From assembly GCA_049840475.1 (NCBI GenBank), contig JASGKX010000001.1, forward strand, positions 372,001-436,000: a DNA stretch of 64,000 bases, read 5' to 3'. This document shows, piece by piece, positions 26,762-35,085 of the stretch (position 1 is the stretch's first letter; every line of letters starts with the position of its first letter). The notes beneath the pieces are model-generated. The model did not search any database. It was not told the DNA's origin and saw nothing but the letters and a program-made list of their open reading frames with translations. Source of the stretch: JBGVSA01 sp049840475 (lineage in GTDB: Bacteria > Pseudomonadota > Gammaproteobacteria > Burkholderiales > Rhodocyclaceae). The translations under genes were made by a program, and so were the position numbers.

Positions 26762-27141
26762 ACGAGCTGGAACAACGCGCCTTCGGCCTGAAGGTCCGCA
26801 ACAAGCTCAACGGCAGCACGGCCCGCATGGAGCCCGAGCTGACCGAGCGCTTACGCGTGGCACGCGAAGCCGCTCTGACGCGCGCCCGCGCGGCGCAGCG
26901 CGAGCCGATCCTGGCAGGCTTTGGTCACACGATTGCCGAATGGGGCCGCGAAACCTGGCGCCCGCTTGCGCTGGCCGCAATGCTGGCGCTGCTCGCGCTC
27001 GGCTTCGACCACTGGCAGACGGTGCACCGCGCCCGCGAACTGGAAGAAGTCGACAGCGCTCTGTTGACCGACGAACTGCCGCTGGACGCTTACCTCGATC
27101 ACGGTTTCTATCGATGGCTGCAAAACTCAGAAGCGCGCTAA
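26758..27141 (+). CDS. DUF3619 family membrane protein
   Basis: A 127-residue protein starting MNELEQRAFGLKVRNKLNGS, with one membrane helix (LALAAMLALLALGFDHW, about residues 74-90) and a short acidic tail ending in DAYLDHGFYRWLQ. ATG 26758 overlaps the sigma-factor stop as ATGA. A small single-helix protein translationally coupled to a sigma factor could act as its membrane partner or anti-sigma factor, but that is inference; the family has no known function. Confidence 0.85.
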   Translation: MNELEQRAFGLKVRNKLNGSTARMEPELTERLRVAREAALTRARAAQREPILAGFGHTIAEWGRETWRPLALAAMLALLALGFDHWQTVHRARELEEVDSALLTDELPLDAYLDHGFYRWLQNSEAR

Positions 27142-27698
27142 TCAGCCTGGCAATGGCCATTTGCTGTGTTGGCGTACAAAGTGCGCCGGCAGCGGCATCT
27201 ACGCCCCAGCCCGCCGCCTGGCGCAGCCTGACACGCGAGCAAAAAGCCCTGCTCGCACCGCTCGCGGGCGAATGGGACGACTTTACGCCGGTGCGTCAGC
27301 GTAAATGGTTGGGCATCGCCAACCGCTACCCGACCATGACGGCGCAGGAACAAGCCAAACTGCGCAGCCGCGTGGCCGATTGGGCAAAGCTGACTCACGA
27401 AGAACGCGAAGCGGCACGCGCGCAATTCAAGAAAATCCAGGCGCAACAGACCACTGACGCGCCCAGCCTGCAAGAGCAATGGCAGCGCTATGACGCCCTG
27501 CCGACCGAGCAGAAAGAAAAACTCAAGCAGGCGCCGCGTACCCTGAGCACGACCAACCCGCTCAAGCCGCTGAGCACGGCAACGTCGCATGACGACAAAA
27601 CGCCCGTACAATCGGGCTCCGAGCCGCCGGCCATTCCGCCAGACGCATCTGCCGGCGCTCCCAAGGTCGCCAACGAGACACCCGCCGCCACGCCATGA
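27114..27698 (+). CDS. DUF3106 family exported protein
   Basis: A 194-residue protein with an N-terminal signal peptide (ALISLAMAICCVGVQSAPAAA), then the DUF3106 region LTREQKALLAPLAGEWDDFTPVRQRKWLGIANRYPTM with repeated W and QxKW patterns, and a low-complexity tail rich in Pro, Ser and Thr. The start ATG 27114 lies 28 bases inside the DUF3619 gene, in a different frame. Probably periplasmic; function unknown. Confidence 0.85.
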   Translation: MAAKLRSALISLAMAICCVGVQSAPAAASTPQPAAWRSLTREQKALLAPLAGEWDDFTPVRQRKWLGIANRYPTMTAQEQAKLRSRVADWAKLTHEEREAARAQFKKIQAQQTTDAPSLQEQWQRYDALPTEQKEKLKQAPRTLSTTNPLKPLSTATSHDDKTPVQSGSEPPAIPPDASAGAPKVANETPAATP

Positions 27699-28189
27699 CT
27701 TCAGCCTCGCCGATTTCCGCCACTGCGGATGCCCCAGCCATCCGCGCGGAAGTCGAGCTGGCCTCGCTGCGCCGCCGTCTGGCCAGCATGCTGTATGAAG
27801 GCCTGCCTGCTTTTGGCGTCATGGTGGTTGGCGGGCTTGCCCCGATGACCGCCATCGGCATGGTCTTTCACACGACGGCGCCCGGCTGGTTCTTGTGGCT
27901 CTATCTGTTCGTGCTGATGGGCTGTTATTTCGTGCTCGTCTGGCGCGCTGCCGGGCAGACGCTGGCCATGCAGACCTGGAGCCTGCAACTGGTCGATGCC
28001 GCCACCGGCAAACCGCCCACCCTGCGCCAATTGATCACGCGTTATGTACTGGCCTGGCCGTCACTGCTGCTGATCCTGTCGGGCGTGGGCATTCTGTGGG
28101 CCGCCTTTGTCGATCGTGACCGACAGTTCGCGCATGATCGCCTCGCCGGCACCTGCCTGGTTTTCAACCGGCGCCGCAAATCCAGCTAG
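27695..28189 (+). CDS. RDD family membrane protein
   Basis: A 164-residue protein with the RDD domain: RRRLASMLYEGL at the start (R and E in place of the usual RxxDxL), then three or four membrane helices, LAMQTWSLQLVDAATGKPPTLRQLITRYVL, and QFAHDRLAGTCLV near the end. ATG 27695 overlaps the DUF3106 stop as ATGA. RDD proteins are inner-membrane proteins of mostly unknown role, some linked to ion transport. It ends the sigma-factor cluster. Confidence 0.87.
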   Translation: MTSASPISATADAPAIRAEVELASLRRRLASMLYEGLPAFGVMVVGGLAPMTAIGMVFHTTAPGWFLWLYLFVLMGCYFVLVWRAAGQTLAMQTWSLQLVDAATGKPPTLRQLITRYVLAWPSLLLILSGVGILWAAFVDRDRQFAHDRLAGTCLVFNRRRKSS

Positions 28190-28199
28190 CCGTCTCTGG

Positions 28200-29522
28200 C
28201 TACTCCACCTCACGCGTCATCTGCGCCAGCCATTCATCGACACCTGTCGCGGGCACGTCCAGGCGTCGTACGACCGGCACTGCGCTCGGATAACCGCCGA
28301 CCTCGTCCTGACTGTCAATGCGCGAGCCCTTGCCGGCTCGAACATCGGCAATCAGCTTGTCGTCGACCGCATCACGATCGCGCGGGCGCGCACCTGCTCG
28401 CACCAGCACCGATTCGCGCACTGACGATGCCGGCAGCGGCGACAAGCCGGCCACCCACGACGGCGCCGTCTGCAGTCGTGTCACACCCGGACCGGTCTGC
28501 GCAACAGCGCGGCCACTCCGATCGAGCGCAATGTTGTCGTCGACATAGGCATTGCCGTTGTTGAATCCCGAACCGACCAGCGCCACGTTGCCCGCGGTAT
28601 TCGCGCCGTACTGAAGCACGTTGCCAACCACGCTGATGGACGGAGCGCCCGACAACGTCCGCCCTTCCCACTCTTTTGGGTTGTAGCCGACGCGTACGGC
28701 CCAGGTGCCTGGGTTGTAGATGAAGTTATTGACCACCACACCCGTGCCATTTGCCTTGAACCACGGATTTCGGTCGTTGTTGTGTGCGTACAGATTGCCG
28801 ATGACAGCGACCTCCTGCACGTTGTCGTGAATGAGTGTCCCCATCGAATGCCGACCCTTGGTGTGCGGGCCGTCGTACAGGCCTTGGGCGATGATGTTGT
28901 TGCTCAGCGTAACGTGGCGCGCCGTGCCGGCCGGCCCGTCGTAGCGCTCACCGGACACCGACAGATTCTCATCGGTGCCCCAGGCGAACGAGCAATGGTC
29001 AACAACAACGTTGTAAGCGTTCTTGCCAACGATCGACACATCTCGCTCGAAACCACTCTTTTTGGCCGCACCCGCGTCACCAATGCGAAAGCGCACATGC
29101 TGCATGAGCACGTCATGCGTGCCGATGTACATGCCACCACGAATCAGCGTGACGCCAGGGCTCGGTGCCGTCTGCCCGGCAATGGTCACAAAGGGCTCGC
29201 GTAGCGCGAGGTCTTTTTTGGCCAGATCGATCACGCCGCCGACTTCGAACACGATGATGCGCGGCCCGCGTGCTTCCAGCGCTGCGCGCAGGGTGCCGGG
29301 GCCTTCCGACGCCAGGCTGGTCACCTTGATGACGCGCCCGCCACGGCCCGCGACGGTTTCGGTGCCGTAACCGACAGCCCCCGGAAAGGCTCGCGGCCCA
29401 GAAGGGACCTCACCTGTGGTTGTGGTCGATACGCCCATTGGCGCGACCGATGGTGCGCTGCTGCAAGCGGCCAGCGCCATCAGCGCAAGCGCGCAGATGC
29501 CGGCCTGGGTCGATCTGTTCAT
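28200..29522 (-). CDS. Pectate-lyase-like lipoprotein (polysaccharide lyase family 1, beta-helix)
   Basis: A 440-residue protein with a lipoprotein signal (lipobox LAAC, Cys at about residue 20), a Thr-rich linker and a right-handed parallel beta-helix. The N-terminal region FPGAVGYGTETVAGRGG and VTSLASEGPGTLRAAL and the metal-site-like VVVDHCSFAWGTDENLSV are typical of PL1 pectate lyases; later coils have NNIIAQGLYDGPHTKGRHSMG. It should act at the cell surface or periplasm on polygalacturonate or a related acidic polysaccharide. No sugar-uptake or other lyase genes are adjacent. The activity is inferred from family resemblance. Confidence 0.82.
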   Translation of the reverse strand: MNRSTQAGICALALMALAACSSAPSVAPMGVSTTTTGEVPSGPRAFPGAVGYGTETVAGRGGRVIKVTSLASEGPGTLRAALEARGPRIIVFEVGGVIDLAKKDLALREPFVTIAGQTAPSPGVTLIRGGMYIGTHDVLMQHVRFRIGDAGAAKKSGFERDVSIVGKNAYNVVVDHCSFAWGTDENLSVSGERYDGPAGTARHVTLSNNIIAQGLYDGPHTKGRHSMGTLIHDNVQEVAVIGNLYAHNNDRNPWFKANGTGVVVNNFIYNPGTWAVRVGYNPKEWEGRTLSGAPSISVVGNVLQYGANTAGNVALVGSGFNNGNAYVDDNIALDRSGRAVAQTGPGVTRLQTAPSWVAGLSPLPASSVRESVLVRAGARPRDRDAVDDKLIADVRAGKGSRIDSQDEVGGYPSAVPVVRRLDVPATGVDEWLAQMTREVE

Positions 29523-29582
29523 GGAATGTCCCCGTTTGTTGTTTTTGCAGACGCCGTGGCGTGCACAGCATGCCTGGCGAAT

Positions 29583-29616
29583 GAAAAAACGCCCGGGCGG
29601 TTTCCCGGCCGGGCGT
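29583..29616 (-). terminator. Rho-independent terminator after yebC
   Basis: On the minus strand ACGCCCGG and CCGGGCGT arms enclose a GC-rich 12-base loop that can itself pair, followed by six T residues. It begins 24 bases after the yebC stop. Confidence 0.85.
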
Positions 29617-29639
29617 CTGTGTCAGTTCAGCGTCGCGAA

Positions 29640-30368
29640 TCAGACTTCGTCGATTTCGGCGGAGGTATAGACGTCCTGCACGTCGTCGAGCGACTCCAGC
29701 GCATCAAGCAGCTTTTGCATCTTGATGGCGTCTTCGCCGGTCAGCACGGTCTCGTTCAGCGGCTTCATGCTCACTTCGGCGAACTCCGGCTTGAAGCCCG
29801 CCTTTTGCAGTGCTTCGTGCACGGCTGGCATTTCGTACGGCGCGGTCAGCACTTCGATCGAACCATCGTCGTTAGTGACGACATCTTCGGCGCCGGCTTC
29901 GAGTGCGGCTTCCATCAGTGCATCTTCGTTGGTGCCCGGCGCGAACAGCATCTGGCCGCAATGCTTGAACTGGAAGGCCACACAGCCGTCAGTGCCCATG
30001 TTGCCGCCGAACTTGGAAAACGCATGGCGCACATCTGCCACGGTGCGGGTGCGGTTGTCGGTCAGGCAGTCGACCATCACGGCAGCGCCGCCGATGCCAT
30101 AGCCTTCGTAGCGCGCCTCTTCGTAGGTCACGCCGTCGAGCTCACCCGTGCCACGCTTGACCGCGCGATCGATGTTGTCGCCCGGCATGTTCTCGGCCTT
30201 GGCCTTATCGACGGCCAGGCGCAGACGCGGGTTGAAGTTCGGGTCACCCCCACCCATGCGGGCGGCCACGGTGATTTCCTTGATCAGCTTGGTGAATACC
30301 TTGCCCCGCTTGGCGTCCTGACGGCCTTTGCGGTGCTGGATATTGGCCCATTTCGAATGCCCGGCCAT
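29640..30368 (-). CDS. yebC: YebC/PmpR family protein
   Basis: A 242-residue cytoplasmic protein with the complete family pattern: MAGHSKWANIQHRKGRQDAK at the start, GGGDPNFNPRLRLAVDKAKAENMPGDNIDRAVKRG, EARYEGYGIGGAAVMVDCLTDN, and a C-terminal LDALESLDDVQDVYTS. Members have been described as transcription regulators (PmpR) and, more recently, as factors that relieve ribosome pausing at proline-rich sequences. The gene stands alone. Confidence 0.96.
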   Translation of the reverse strand: MAGHSKWANIQHRKGRQDAKRGKVFTKLIKEITVAARMGGGDPNFNPRLRLAVDKAKAENMPGDNIDRAVKRGTGELDGVTYEEARYEGYGIGGAAVMVDCLTDNRTRTVADVRHAFSKFGGNMGTDGCVAFQFKHCGQMLFAPGTNEDALMEAALEAGAEDVVTNDDGSIEVLTAPYEMPAVHEALQKAGFKPEFAEVSMKPLNETVLTGEDAIKMQKLLDALESLDDVQDVYTSAEIDEV

Positions 30369-30498
30369 GGTGTCCTCGTCTTAGTTCGTTCAGCGCAGAG
30401 GGCGGGATTATACAGCCGCCGGTCTGGCCAGCGGCGGGCCTGACATTTGCGCCTTGCTAGAGTCCATGCGAATTTTCTGTCATAGCGGAGATTGCTTC

Positions 30499-31152
30499 AT
30501 GCCTGCCTGCTGGCGCTTGGTGTATCTGGTTCTCGCACTGGTCTGCGCCCGCCCGGCGCTGGCCGACCCTCTGTATACATATGACGGCTGCACTGACGCC
30601 CGTGGCGGCGCCATCGCATCGGTGGCCGACCCTCAGCTGCCGCTGGTTGCCGGGAGCGCCATGGTCGATGGCAAGGTCCAGGTGCGCTACAACCCGGCCG
30701 TCCTGCCGCACCTGTTGCCGGAAAGCCGTCTGTTCCTTTACGCCCACGAATGCGCGCGCCATACGCTCGGATTGCCCGACATCGGCACGCTGACCGCCGA
30801 GCAAGCACGCCGGGCAGACTGCGCCGCAGTCGCCACTTTGCGGCGCTCCCATCTTCTGGACGCTCCCGACGCATTGGCGGCGCTACAGGTGGATCTGGTG
30901 TTCTCTCCGCAAGAATGGGCGACAGTCCCCGGCCCGCAGCGCACCTTCGACCTGGCGTCGTGCGATATCGCCAAAGGCACGGGCAGCGGCCAACTCGGGC
31001 TGCCTGCGGCTGACGCGCCCCGCAGTGATCGCTGGAGCGCATGCGTGCAGTCCTGTGCTGCACGATCCTTCAGTTGCGAGCAGCAAAACGGCCGCAATGC
31101 AGCGCGCTGCACGAGTGCCTACGATCAATGTAGCGCCCGCTGCACGCCCTGA
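30499..31152 (+). CDS. Exported protein with degenerate zinc-protease-like motif
   Basis: A 217-residue protein with a signal peptide (LVYLVLALVCARPALA). A helix-like YAHECARHTLGLP lies near residue 83 and a cysteine-rich C-terminus (CVQSCAARSFSCEQQ, then RCTSAYDQCSARC) follows. Some proteins of this look carry HECAHH, which would be a zinc-binding HExxH; here the fifth residue is Arg, so the canonical motif is broken. I chose ATG 30499 because GGAG lies 8 bases upstream and the signal peptide starts there. I do not recognise a named family; likely periplasmic and disulfide-bonded. Confidence 0.65.
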   Translation: MPACWRLVYLVLALVCARPALADPLYTYDGCTDARGGAIASVADPQLPLVAGSAMVDGKVQVRYNPAVLPHLLPESRLFLYAHECARHTLGLPDIGTLTAEQARRADCAAVATLRRSHLLDAPDALAALQVDLVFSPQEWATVPGPQRTFDLASCDIAKGTGSGQLGLPAADAPRSDRWSACVQSCAARSFSCEQQNGRNAARCTSAYDQCSARCTP

Positions 31153-31289
31153 ACCGAAACCGTTTTGTCACGATGAAAGCCCTCCCCCATCGGGGCATGG
31201 GACAACGCGATCAGCGATGTGCGATTCTTCTGTTGCCAAGCCTGCGGGCGCTGCCGTAAGTTCGCGGGCACTGCAACCTGGAGCACACC

Positions 31290-32804
31290 ATGAGTGAACC
31301 TCTCGTCGTCGCCAAAGCCCACGGAGTCGATCTGGCTCTGCTGCCGGCGCTCGCCAACCGCCACGGCCTGATCGCCGGCGCCACCGGCACGGGCAAAACC
31401 GTCACCCTGCAAAAGCTGGCCGAATCATTTGCCCGGGCAAGCGTCCCGGTCTTCATGGCCGACGTAAAGGGCGATCTCTCCGGCATCGGCGCGCGGGGCG
31501 AACTCAAGCCCAAGATCCAGGAGCGCCTGCAATCACTGGGCGTAACGGACTGGGAGCCGGAAGCCTGCAAGATCACACTGTGGGACGTCTTCGGCGAGGC
31601 CGGCCACCCCGTGCGCGCCACCGTGTCGGACATGGGGCCGCTGCTGCTCGCACGCCTCTTGAGCCTGAATGAAGTGCAATCGGGCGTGCTGCAACTGATC
31701 TTCCGGATCGCCGATGACAACGGCCTGCTGCTGCTCGACCTCAAGGACCTGCGCGCCATGGTCCAGTTCGTCGGCGACAACGCCAAACAGTTCACTACGC
31801 AATACGGCAACATCTCGACCGCTTCGGTCGGCGCCATTCAACGCGGCCTGCTCACGCTCGAAGCCCAAGGCGGGGACAAGTTCTTCGGCGAACCGATGCT
31901 CAAGATCAGCGACCTGATGCGTACCGACACGCAAGGCCGCGGCATCGTGAACATCCTCGCCGCCGACAAGCTCTACAACTCGCCCACGCTGTACGCCACT
32001 TTCTTGCTCTGGCTGCTGGCAGAACTGTTCGAACAACTGCCAGAAGTCGGCGACCTGGAAAAACCCAAGCTGGTGTTCTTCTTCGACGAGGCGCACCTGC
32101 TGTTCACCGACGCGCCGCCGACGTTGCTGCAGAAAATCGAGCAGGTCGTGCGCCTGATCCGCTCAAAGGGTGTCGGCGTGTACTTCGTCACCCAGAACCC
32201 GCTGGATATTCCCGATACCGTCCTCGGCCAGCTCGGCAATCGCGTGCAGCACGCGCTGCGTGCCTTTACGCCACGCGACCAGAAAGCCGTCAAGACGGCG
32301 GCCGAAACACTGCGCCCCAACCCGGCCTTCAGCGCCGAAGCGGCCATTACCGAACTCGGCGTCGGTGAGGCGCTGGTGTCGTTCCTCGACGCCAAAGGCA
32401 CGCCGACGATGGTGGAGCGGGCCTTTGTCATTCCGCCCGTGTCGCGCATCGGGCCGCTGTCGCAGGACGAACGCAACGCAGCGATCAACAACTCGCCGGT
32501 GTACGGGCAGTACGAAGACGTGCTCGACCGCGAATCCGCCTATGAAAAGCTCAGTGCAGGCGCCATGGCCGCACCGAAAGCGACGGGCGCACCGACGCCC
32601 ACGCAGGCGCAGGAAGGCGCGGACGGCGGCCTGCTGGGCGGTGCACTGGGCGAGGTTCTGTTCGGCAAGACCGGCCCTCGCGGCGGCCATCATGACGGCA
32701 TCGTACAAACGGCCGCCAAGAGCATGGCGCGCACCATGGGCAATCAGGTCGGCCGCCAGATTCTGCGTGGTGTGCTGGGTTCGATTTTCGGCGGACGCCG
32801 CTAA
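31290..32804 (+). CDS. HerA-like helicase/ATPase (DUF853, YjgR family)
   Basis: A 504-residue P-loop ATPase. Walker A is AGATGTGKTVTLQKLAE near residue 30, Walker B is KLVFFFDEAHLLF near residue 263, and the family motifs MADVKGDLSGI and VYFVTQNPLDIPDTVLGQLGNRVQHALRA are present. The tail is Gly- and Arg-rich. Relatives resemble the FtsK-HerA superfamily and are widespread single genes of unknown function, often annotated as putative helicases. ATG 31290 has GGAG 7 bases upstream. Confidence 0.92.
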   Translation: MSEPLVVAKAHGVDLALLPALANRHGLIAGATGTGKTVTLQKLAESFARASVPVFMADVKGDLSGIGARGELKPKIQERLQSLGVTDWEPEACKITLWDVFGEAGHPVRATVSDMGPLLLARLLSLNEVQSGVLQLIFRIADDNGLLLLDLKDLRAMVQFVGDNAKQFTTQYGNISTASVGAIQRGLLTLEAQGGDKFFGEPMLKISDLMRTDTQGRGIVNILAADKLYNSPTLYATFLLWLLAELFEQLPEVGDLEKPKLVFFFDEAHLLFTDAPPTLLQKIEQVVRLIRSKGVGVYFVTQNPLDIPDTVLGQLGNRVQHALRAFTPRDQKAVKTAAETLRPNPAFSAEAAITELGVGEALVSFLDAKGTPTMVERAFVIPPVSRIGPLSQDERNAAINNSPVYGQYEDVLDRESAYEKLSAGAMAAPKATGAPTPTQAQEGADGGLLGGALGEVLFGKTGPRGGHHDGIVQTAAKSMARTMGNQVGRQILRGVLGSIFGGRR

Positions 32805-33012
32805 CAGCCGCGATCAGGCTTGATTGGTGGCCGGACTCGCGGGCCGGCCATTCTGGATATCCACCCAGATCACCCGGCCAGTGCGCGAGCATGTATAGCC
32901 GCGTATAGCTTTGACACGCAGCCATTTGCTGCACATCAAACAAAAGACGAGCGCATACGGGAATCATTCTCAATACCGATTCCGGTCCGCCAACTCACCC
33001 ATCTAACAGACC

Positions 33013-33699
33013 ATGCGTCACTTTGCCTGCGCGGCCCTTGCCGCTTTCTGCCTCCCTGCGGCTCATGCCGGCCGCCCCCTCACAACCGATGATGCGGGCG
33101 TGCTTGATCGCGGCACGTTTGAGCTCGAGACATACATGTTCCGCCAGACAGAGCGCGATACGCCGCGCACCGACGGCTGGCACCTGCAGCCGAGTATCGG
33201 CATCGGCCTGAACACGCAGATCGGCCTCGGATATGGCAGCGATTCGTCCGACGACGAGCGCGCGTGGAACCGGCAGATTTACGGCAAGACCTTCATCAAG
33301 GAACTCACGGACGATACGTTTGGCGTGGCCGTCTCGTACGGCATTGGCGACAGCAAGTTGCCCAGTGACTCCTTTCGTTACAACACCGCATATGTGAATA
33401 GCATCGTTACGGTACCCGTAGCGTCGTGGCTGATTCACGGCAACCTCGGTTGGTCGCGTTCGCGACTGGATGCCTACAACGCGACCACGTGGGCGCTGGC
33501 CGCTGAACGGCCCGGCGCATTCGGCCCCGTCAACGTAGCGATCGAAGTGTGGGGAGACGATCACGCAGCAGCCTGGGGGCAGATCGATGCGCGCTGGAAC
33601 ATCATCCCCGACCGCATTTCGCTGGACGCATCGTTCGCACAGCAAGCCGACAGCAAGCGGGCACGCACGGTCACTGTCGGGCTGAAGATTACCTACTGA
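33013..33699 (+). CDS. Outer-membrane-type exported protein, unknown function
   Basis: A 228-residue protein with a signal peptide (cleavage after AHA at about residue 19), then RPLTTDDAGVLDRGTFELETY and alternating aromatic strands (LNTQIGLGYGS, TFGVAVSYGIGD, WLIHGNLGWSRS, PVNVAIEVWGDD, ISLDASFAQQ), ending VTVGLKITY with a terminal aromatic. This is the pattern of a small beta-barrel; similar proteins are annotated as transporter or MetA-pathway outer-membrane proteins. A weak Fur-like stretch (GGGAATCATTCTCA, 32959-32972) lies upstream. It is convergent with the sigma54 activator gene. Confidence 0.7.
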   Translation: MRHFACAALAAFCLPAAHAGRPLTTDDAGVLDRGTFELETYMFRQTERDTPRTDGWHLQPSIGIGLNTQIGLGYGSDSSDDERAWNRQIYGKTFIKELTDDTFGVAVSYGIGDSKLPSDSFRYNTAYVNSIVTVPVASWLIHGNLGWSRSRLDAYNATTWALAAERPGAFGPVNVAIEVWGDDHAAAWGQIDARWNIIPDRISLDASFAQQADSKRARTVTVGLKITY

Positions 33700-33706
33700 A
33701 ACTGCC

Positions 33707-33730
33707 ACACGGCATCAGGTGATGCCGTGT
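33707..33730. terminator. Hairpin between convergent genes, overlapping the activator stop
   Basis: ACACGGCATCA and TGATGCCGTGT pair perfectly over 11 bp around a 2-base loop. It lies 8 bases after the outer-membrane protein stop and spans the stop codon (33715-33717) of the minus-strand activator gene. No long T run on either side. Confidence 0.5.
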
Positions 33731-35085
33731 TCCTGCAGCTTGTACATCAATGTACGGCGACAGATGCCGAGTGCGCGCGCGGCGTGCACTCTATTGCCTT
33801 CGTACCGAGTCAGCGCGAGTCGAATGAGACGCGCCTCGGTGCGTTTGAGCTCGTCGCGCAGCGACGGTCCCTCTTCAGCCAGAACATCGTTCGGAGCGCT
33901 TTGTGCCATGCGCAGATTTTCTGGCAGATCCTCAGCCAGCACCAGCGAGCAGGACCCCATGACAACCGCATGCATGACGGCGTTATCGAGTTCGCGGATG
34001 TTGCCGGGCCAATCATGACGACGCATCAGGTTCATGGCGTCCTGATCAAAACCTACAATCTCGCGATTGTTCTCCGCTGCGTGACGTTGTAGAAAATGCT
34101 CGGCAAGCAGAGGAATGTCGTCTGGGCGATCGCGCAGGGCCGGTGCGCGCAAACGCACAACGTTGAGCCGGTAATAAAGATCGGCACGAAAAGAACCTGC
34201 TTGCACCATGGCTTCGATGTCGCGGTTGGTTGCAGCCAGCACTCGGATATCCGTGTGCAAAGTGGTCTCACCGCCGACACGTTCAAATTCGCGCTCTTGC
34301 AGAACGCGCAGGAGCTTCACCTGCAAGGCAGGCGAAATCTCGCCGATTTCATCAAGGAATAGTGTGCCGCCGCTGGCCTGCTCAAAGCGTCCGCGACGAC
34401 GCATGATGGCGCCAGAGAAGGCGCCTTTTTCGTGACCGAACAGTTCGGACTCGAGCACGCCTTCCGGCAACGCGCCACAATTGATCTTGATGAACGGCCC
34501 TTTGGCCCTGGGGCTGTTGTAGTGCAGCGCCCGTGCAATCAACTCTTTGCCCGTCCCGGACTCGCCAGTAACCAGCACGCTGGCCTGGCTCGGAGCAACG
34601 CGGCCGACGGTCTGGCACAGTGCGCGCATGCCAGCATCTACAGTGAGAATTCGGTCCAAACGCCAAGCATCGGTCAGCGCCTGATGCAGCTCCTTGATGT
34701 GGGCCTTCATCTGCGCCATCTGCAAAGCCCGCTCGACAAGCAACTTCAATTCGTCGATGTCGAAGGGCTTGATGATGTAGTCGAAAGCGCCTAAGCGAAG
34801 CGCCTGTACTGCAGTATCGACCGCGGCAAAAGCGGTCATAAGAATGACGCTTGCGTTCTTCCGCATTTCACGTATCGCTTGCAAAGCACGCAAACCATCC
34901 ATGCGCGGCATGCGGATATCCATCAACACCAGGTCAGGCTGGAAGTCGCCAAAGCACCGTACGGCCTCAGCGCCATTCAACGCAGTGCAGATGCGGTAAC
35001 CCTCACGGCTAAGTACCGCCTCGAGCAGCGTGCGGACGTGCGTTTCATCATCAACGACAAGAATGAGTGGGTTCTTTTCAGTCAT
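33715..35085 (-). CDS. atoC: Sigma54-dependent response regulator (AtoC-like)
   Basis: A 456-residue NtrC-type activator: receiver domain with phospho-acceptor Asp in PDLVLMDIRMP (about residue 54), AAA+ domain with Walker A GESGTGKE and Walker B GGTLFLDEIGE, and a C-terminal Fis-type helix-turn-helix (EGNRVHAARALGICRRTLMYKLQEHGI). The sigma54-contact loop reads GAFSGA in place of GAFTGA. It overlaps the 3' end of the sensor gene and follows the ato genes. A sigma54 promoter and two palindromes upstream of atoD are its most likely targets. E. coli AtoC is the closest well-known relative. Confidence 0.9.
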   Translation of the reverse strand: MTEKNPLILVVDDETHVRTLLEAVLSREGYRICTALNGAEAVRCFGDFQPDLVLMDIRMPRMDGLRALQAIREMRKNASVILMTAFAAVDTAVQALRLGAFDYIIKPFDIDELKLLVERALQMAQMKAHIKELHQALTDAWRLDRILTVDAGMRALCQTVGRVAPSQASVLVTGESGTGKELIARALHYNSPRAKGPFIKINCGALPEGVLESELFGHEKGAFSGAIMRRRGRFEQASGGTLFLDEIGEISPALQVKLLRVLQEREFERVGGETTLHTDIRVLAATNRDIEAMVQAGSFRADLYYRLNVVRLRAPALRDRPDDIPLLAEHFLQRHAAENNREIVGFDQDAMNLMRRHDWPGNIRELDNAVMHAVVMGSCSLVLAEDLPENLRMAQSAPNDVLAEEGPSLRDELKRTEARLIRLALTRYEGNRVHAARALGICRRTLMYKLQEHGIT

